Below are positions 10,260-11,512 of a stretch of DNA of 11,512 nucleotides, one piece after another. The DNA comes from an uncultured Clostridiaceae bacterium. GTDB taxonomy: Bacteria > Bacillota > Clostridia > Lachnospirales > Lachnospiraceae. The notes below the pieces were generated by a model. That model made no database searches and was not told the DNA's origin. It saw nothing but the letters and a program-made list of their open reading frames with translations. A program made the translations under genes and the position numbers. How positions within the stretch are numbered: the stretch's first letter is position 1; each line of letters starts with the position of its first letter. The stretch lies in the NCBI GenBank assembly GCA_958441075.1, contig CAUCBQ010000060.1, forward strand, positions 1-11,512, written 5' to 3'.

Positions 10260-11171
10260 TTACCGCAGCCTGACCGCTGCACTTTTTTCCGTGTTATAAA
10301 AATTGGTAAGGTACACCTGCTTTGCAAGACTGGCGCCTTCTCCGTACCGCAGCGCCTCATATGCCTTTCTGGCTGCAGCAGGATTGGAAAACAGCCCAAA
10401 CACCGTAGGCCCGCTTCCGCTCATCATGGCATTGATGGCTCCGTATTCCTTCATTAAATCCTCAATCTGCCCAATCACCGGATAGCGGCCGGCTGTAACC
10501 AGCTCAAGAACATTTCCAAACCTTTCCGCCACCTCATAGAGATCCTTTTTCCGAATTGCTTCTACCATTCCGTCAATATCAGGATGGTCCTCCGGCCTCA
10601 GCTCCATAGCGTCCAGCTTTTCATATACTGTCTTCGTAGAAACGCTGATTCCAGGCTTTGCAATCAAAACCTGACACTGAGGCATGGCAGGCAGACGGGT
10701 AAGCTTTTCACCGATTCCTTCTGAAAGAGCCGTTCCCCGCATAATACAGTATGGAATATCTGCTCCCAGCTTCACGCCCCTCTCCATCAGCTGCGCAGCC
10801 GTAAGCCCCAGTCCAAACATCCGGTTTACACCGTAAAGCACCGCGGCCGCATCTGTGCTGCCTCCTGCCATCCCCGCCGACACAGGGATAAACTTTCTCA
10901 AACGGATCGAAAGCCCCTCCTTAATCCCAAATTCATCAAACAACAAAGCCGCAGCCCGATAAGCCAGATTCTGCTCATTGGACGGCAGATAAAAAAGATT
11001 GGTTTCCAGACGAATCCCCGGTTCCCTTGTGCGGTACAGGTCAATCCTGTCGTGAAGCCCCACAGTCTGCATAAGCATACGCACCTCATGGTACCCGTCC
11101 GGCTTTCTCCCCAACACGTCCAAGGCCAGATTGATCTTTCCATATGCCTTTAAGCGTAAATGCGAAATCAT
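10260..11171 (-). CDS. ispE: 4-diphosphocytidyl-2-C-methyl-D-erythritol kinase
   Basis: IspE is a GHMP kinase that phosphorylates CDP-ME with ATP in the MEP pathway to isopentenyl diphosphate, the source of undecaprenyl carrier lipid and prenylquinones. The chosen start is ATG at 11171 (MISHLRLKAYGKINLAL), with AGGGGA at 11181-11186 spaced 9 nt, giving 303 residues. The frame is open to 11246, but that extension would run through the inverted repeat and lacks a good ribosome binding site. Motifs are AYGKINL (catalytic Lys 12), PDGYHEV at 24-30, the ATP loop PVSAGMAGGSTDAAA at 96-110, LGADIPY with catalytic Asp 138, and the C-terminal MSGSGPTVFG loop. It is the first gene of an operon with the FCD regulator and the 67-residue protein. 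Confidence 0.95.
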   Translation of the reverse strand: MISHLRLKAYGKINLALDVLGRKPDGYHEVRMLMQTVGLHDRIDLYRTREPGIRLETNLFYLPSNEQNLAYRAAALLFDEFGIKEGLSIRLRKFIPVSAGMAGGSTDAAAVLYGVNRMFGLGLTAAQLMERGVKLGADIPYCIMRGTALSEGIGEKLTRLPAMPQCQVLIAKPGISVSTKTVYEKLDAMELRPEDHPDIDGMVEAIRKKDLYEVAERFGNVLELVTAGRYPVIGQIEDLMKEYGAINAMMSGSGPTVFGLFSNPAAARKAYEALRYGEGASLAKQVYLTNFYNTEKSAAVRLR

Positions 11172-11203
11172 TCTCCCTGCTCCCCTTTTCCCTTGTTCTC
11201 TTA

Positions 11204-11243
11204 CCATCAGTGTACAAGGGTACATACGCTTGTTCACTGATGG
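11204..11243 (-). promoter_or_regulatory. Long inverted repeat upstream of ispE (operator or leader switch)
   Basis: Arms 11204-11218 and 11229-11243 are 15 nt each and pair at 14 positions, with a single T-T mismatch at 11213/11234 and a 10-nt loop. The repeat lies 32 nt upstream of the ispE ATG. On the minus strand the loop-proximal CCCTTGT could instead pair with ACAAGGG just before the ribosome binding site (near 11190-11196). That makes two alternative structures possible. No T-run follows in either direction. The function is inferred only. Confidence 0.55.
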
Positions 11244-11269
11244 CATGTTCTGTTTTTATAATACATAAC

Positions 11270-11300
11270 ATTGTATACATGAAAATGCAAGGATTTTCAA
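11270..11300 (-). promoter_or_regulatory. Possible promoter for the ispE operon
   Basis: On the minus strand TTGAAA (11295-11300) is followed after 17 nt by TATACA (11272-11277), or after 19 nt by TACAAT (11270-11275). A further AT-rich -10-like TATTAT is at 11258-11263. The region is AT-rich and several choices are possible, so the exact element is uncertain. A promoter somewhere here is expected, because the upstream gene ends in a terminator. Confidence 0.4.
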
Positions 11301-11331
11301 TATGAAAAATAAACAAAAATGCCCCTCATGC

Positions 11332-11361
11332 AAAAAGAGACGCCTTTTCCCAGACGTCTCT
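11332..11361 (-). terminator. Intrinsic terminator of the UTRA-type GntR gene
   Basis: AGAGACG and CGTCTCT (plus-strand 11336-11342 and 11355-11361) pair over 7 bp around a 12-nt loop. On the minus strand the stem is followed directly by a T-run (TCTTTTTGC). It begins a few bases after the stop codon of the partial gene at the right edge. Confidence 0.75.
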
Positions 11362-11366
11362 CATTT

Positions 11367-11512
11367 TTAATACTGTATATTCTTCTGCCGTATAAGATTA
11401 AACTGTATGATTCCTGTGTTAAAATACTCATTTGCATATACAAGCGGCCTGTCCCGGTCACTGTAGTTTAAGGTTTTTAGATAGAGATAAGGTCTGGAAC
11501 CCAGCTCCTTCA
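11367..11512 (-). CDS. GntR-family regulator, UTRA (HutC) type, C-terminal 47 residues only
   Basis: Only the C-terminus is in the window; the gene continues past the right edge. The visible residues (SRPYLYLKTLNYSDRDRPL, then VYANEYFNTGIIQFNLIRQK) match the end of the UTRA effector-binding domain. Key points are the D-x-D/R-PL-Y turn, the E-Y-F strand and a final F-x-L-I-R strand at the C-terminus. The DNA-binding domain is not visible, so the HutC-type assignment rests on the UTRA tail alone. The stop is TAA at 11367-11369, followed by a terminator. It is a different GntR subfamily from the FCD regulator downstream of ispE. The target and ligand are unknown. Confidence 0.75.
   Translation of the reverse strand, partial: KELGSRPYLYLKTLNYSDRDRPLVYANEYFNTGIIQFNLIRQKNIQY

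Noticed and set aside
11172..11246. Longer ispE start at 11246
   Set aside because: The extra 25 residues have no family similarity and are encoded by the inverted repeat region; the ATG at 11171 has a well-spaced AGGGGA site.
11280..11312. Short AT-rich inverted repeats (GAAAAT...ATTTTC) upstream of ispE
   Set aside because: Six-base arms in AT-rich DNA are expected by chance and overlap the promoter region without a further signal.

Overview
The window looks like core chromosome of a Gram-positive, endospore-forming clostridium, most likely a Lachnospiraceae (Clostridium cluster XIVa) member. The evidence is clostridial-type RpoB and RpoC sequences, the sporulation signalling gene spoIIR, the MEP-pathway gene ispE, strong AGGAGG-like ribosome binding sites and a base composition near 50% GC. 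Genus and species cannot be fixed from the sequence alone. I see no phage, transposon, CRISPR array, tRNA or rRNA.

Layout. (1) Positions 1-6143, minus strand: the rpoB-rpoC operon. rpoB is complete and rpoC runs off the left edge after 754 codons. (2) Positions 6144-6454: a divergent promoter region. It carries a near-consensus promoter and a leader of about 150 nt for rpoB, and a second promoter for a 150-residue membrane-anchored protein of unknown function on the plus strand (6455-6907). (3) A bidirectional terminator at 6913-6954 separates that gene from the minus-strand pair ddl (D-alanine-D-alanine ligase) and a DUF1934/YwiB-like gene (6982-8505). (4) Positions 8506-8672: a second divergent region where a candidate sigma-F promoter for spoIIR overlaps an extended -10 promoter for ddl. 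(5) spoIIR (plus) converges on the minus-strand operon ispE - GntR/FCD regulator - 67-residue acidic protein (9327-11171). (6) The right edge holds the C-terminus of a second GntR regulator (UTRA/HutC type) with its terminator.

The genes serve transcription (rpoBC), peptidoglycan precursor supply (ddl), isoprenoid precursor supply (ispE, which also feeds undecaprenyl carrier lipid) and sporulation signalling (spoIIR). They are four or five neighbouring housekeeping units, not one dedicated system.

The most unusual item is in RpoC. At the N-terminal beta-prime 'zipper', between the segment equivalent to E. coli residues 33 and 39, there is a net in-frame insertion of about 43 residues. It contains a 24-residue-period tandem repeat with a WREWWE core, and the surrounding polymerase sequence is intact. 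Secondary points are the overlapping spoIIR/ddl promoters, a long inverted repeat with an alternative pairing just upstream of ispE, and a Shine-Dalgarno sequence embedded in the last arginine codons of the FCD regulator.
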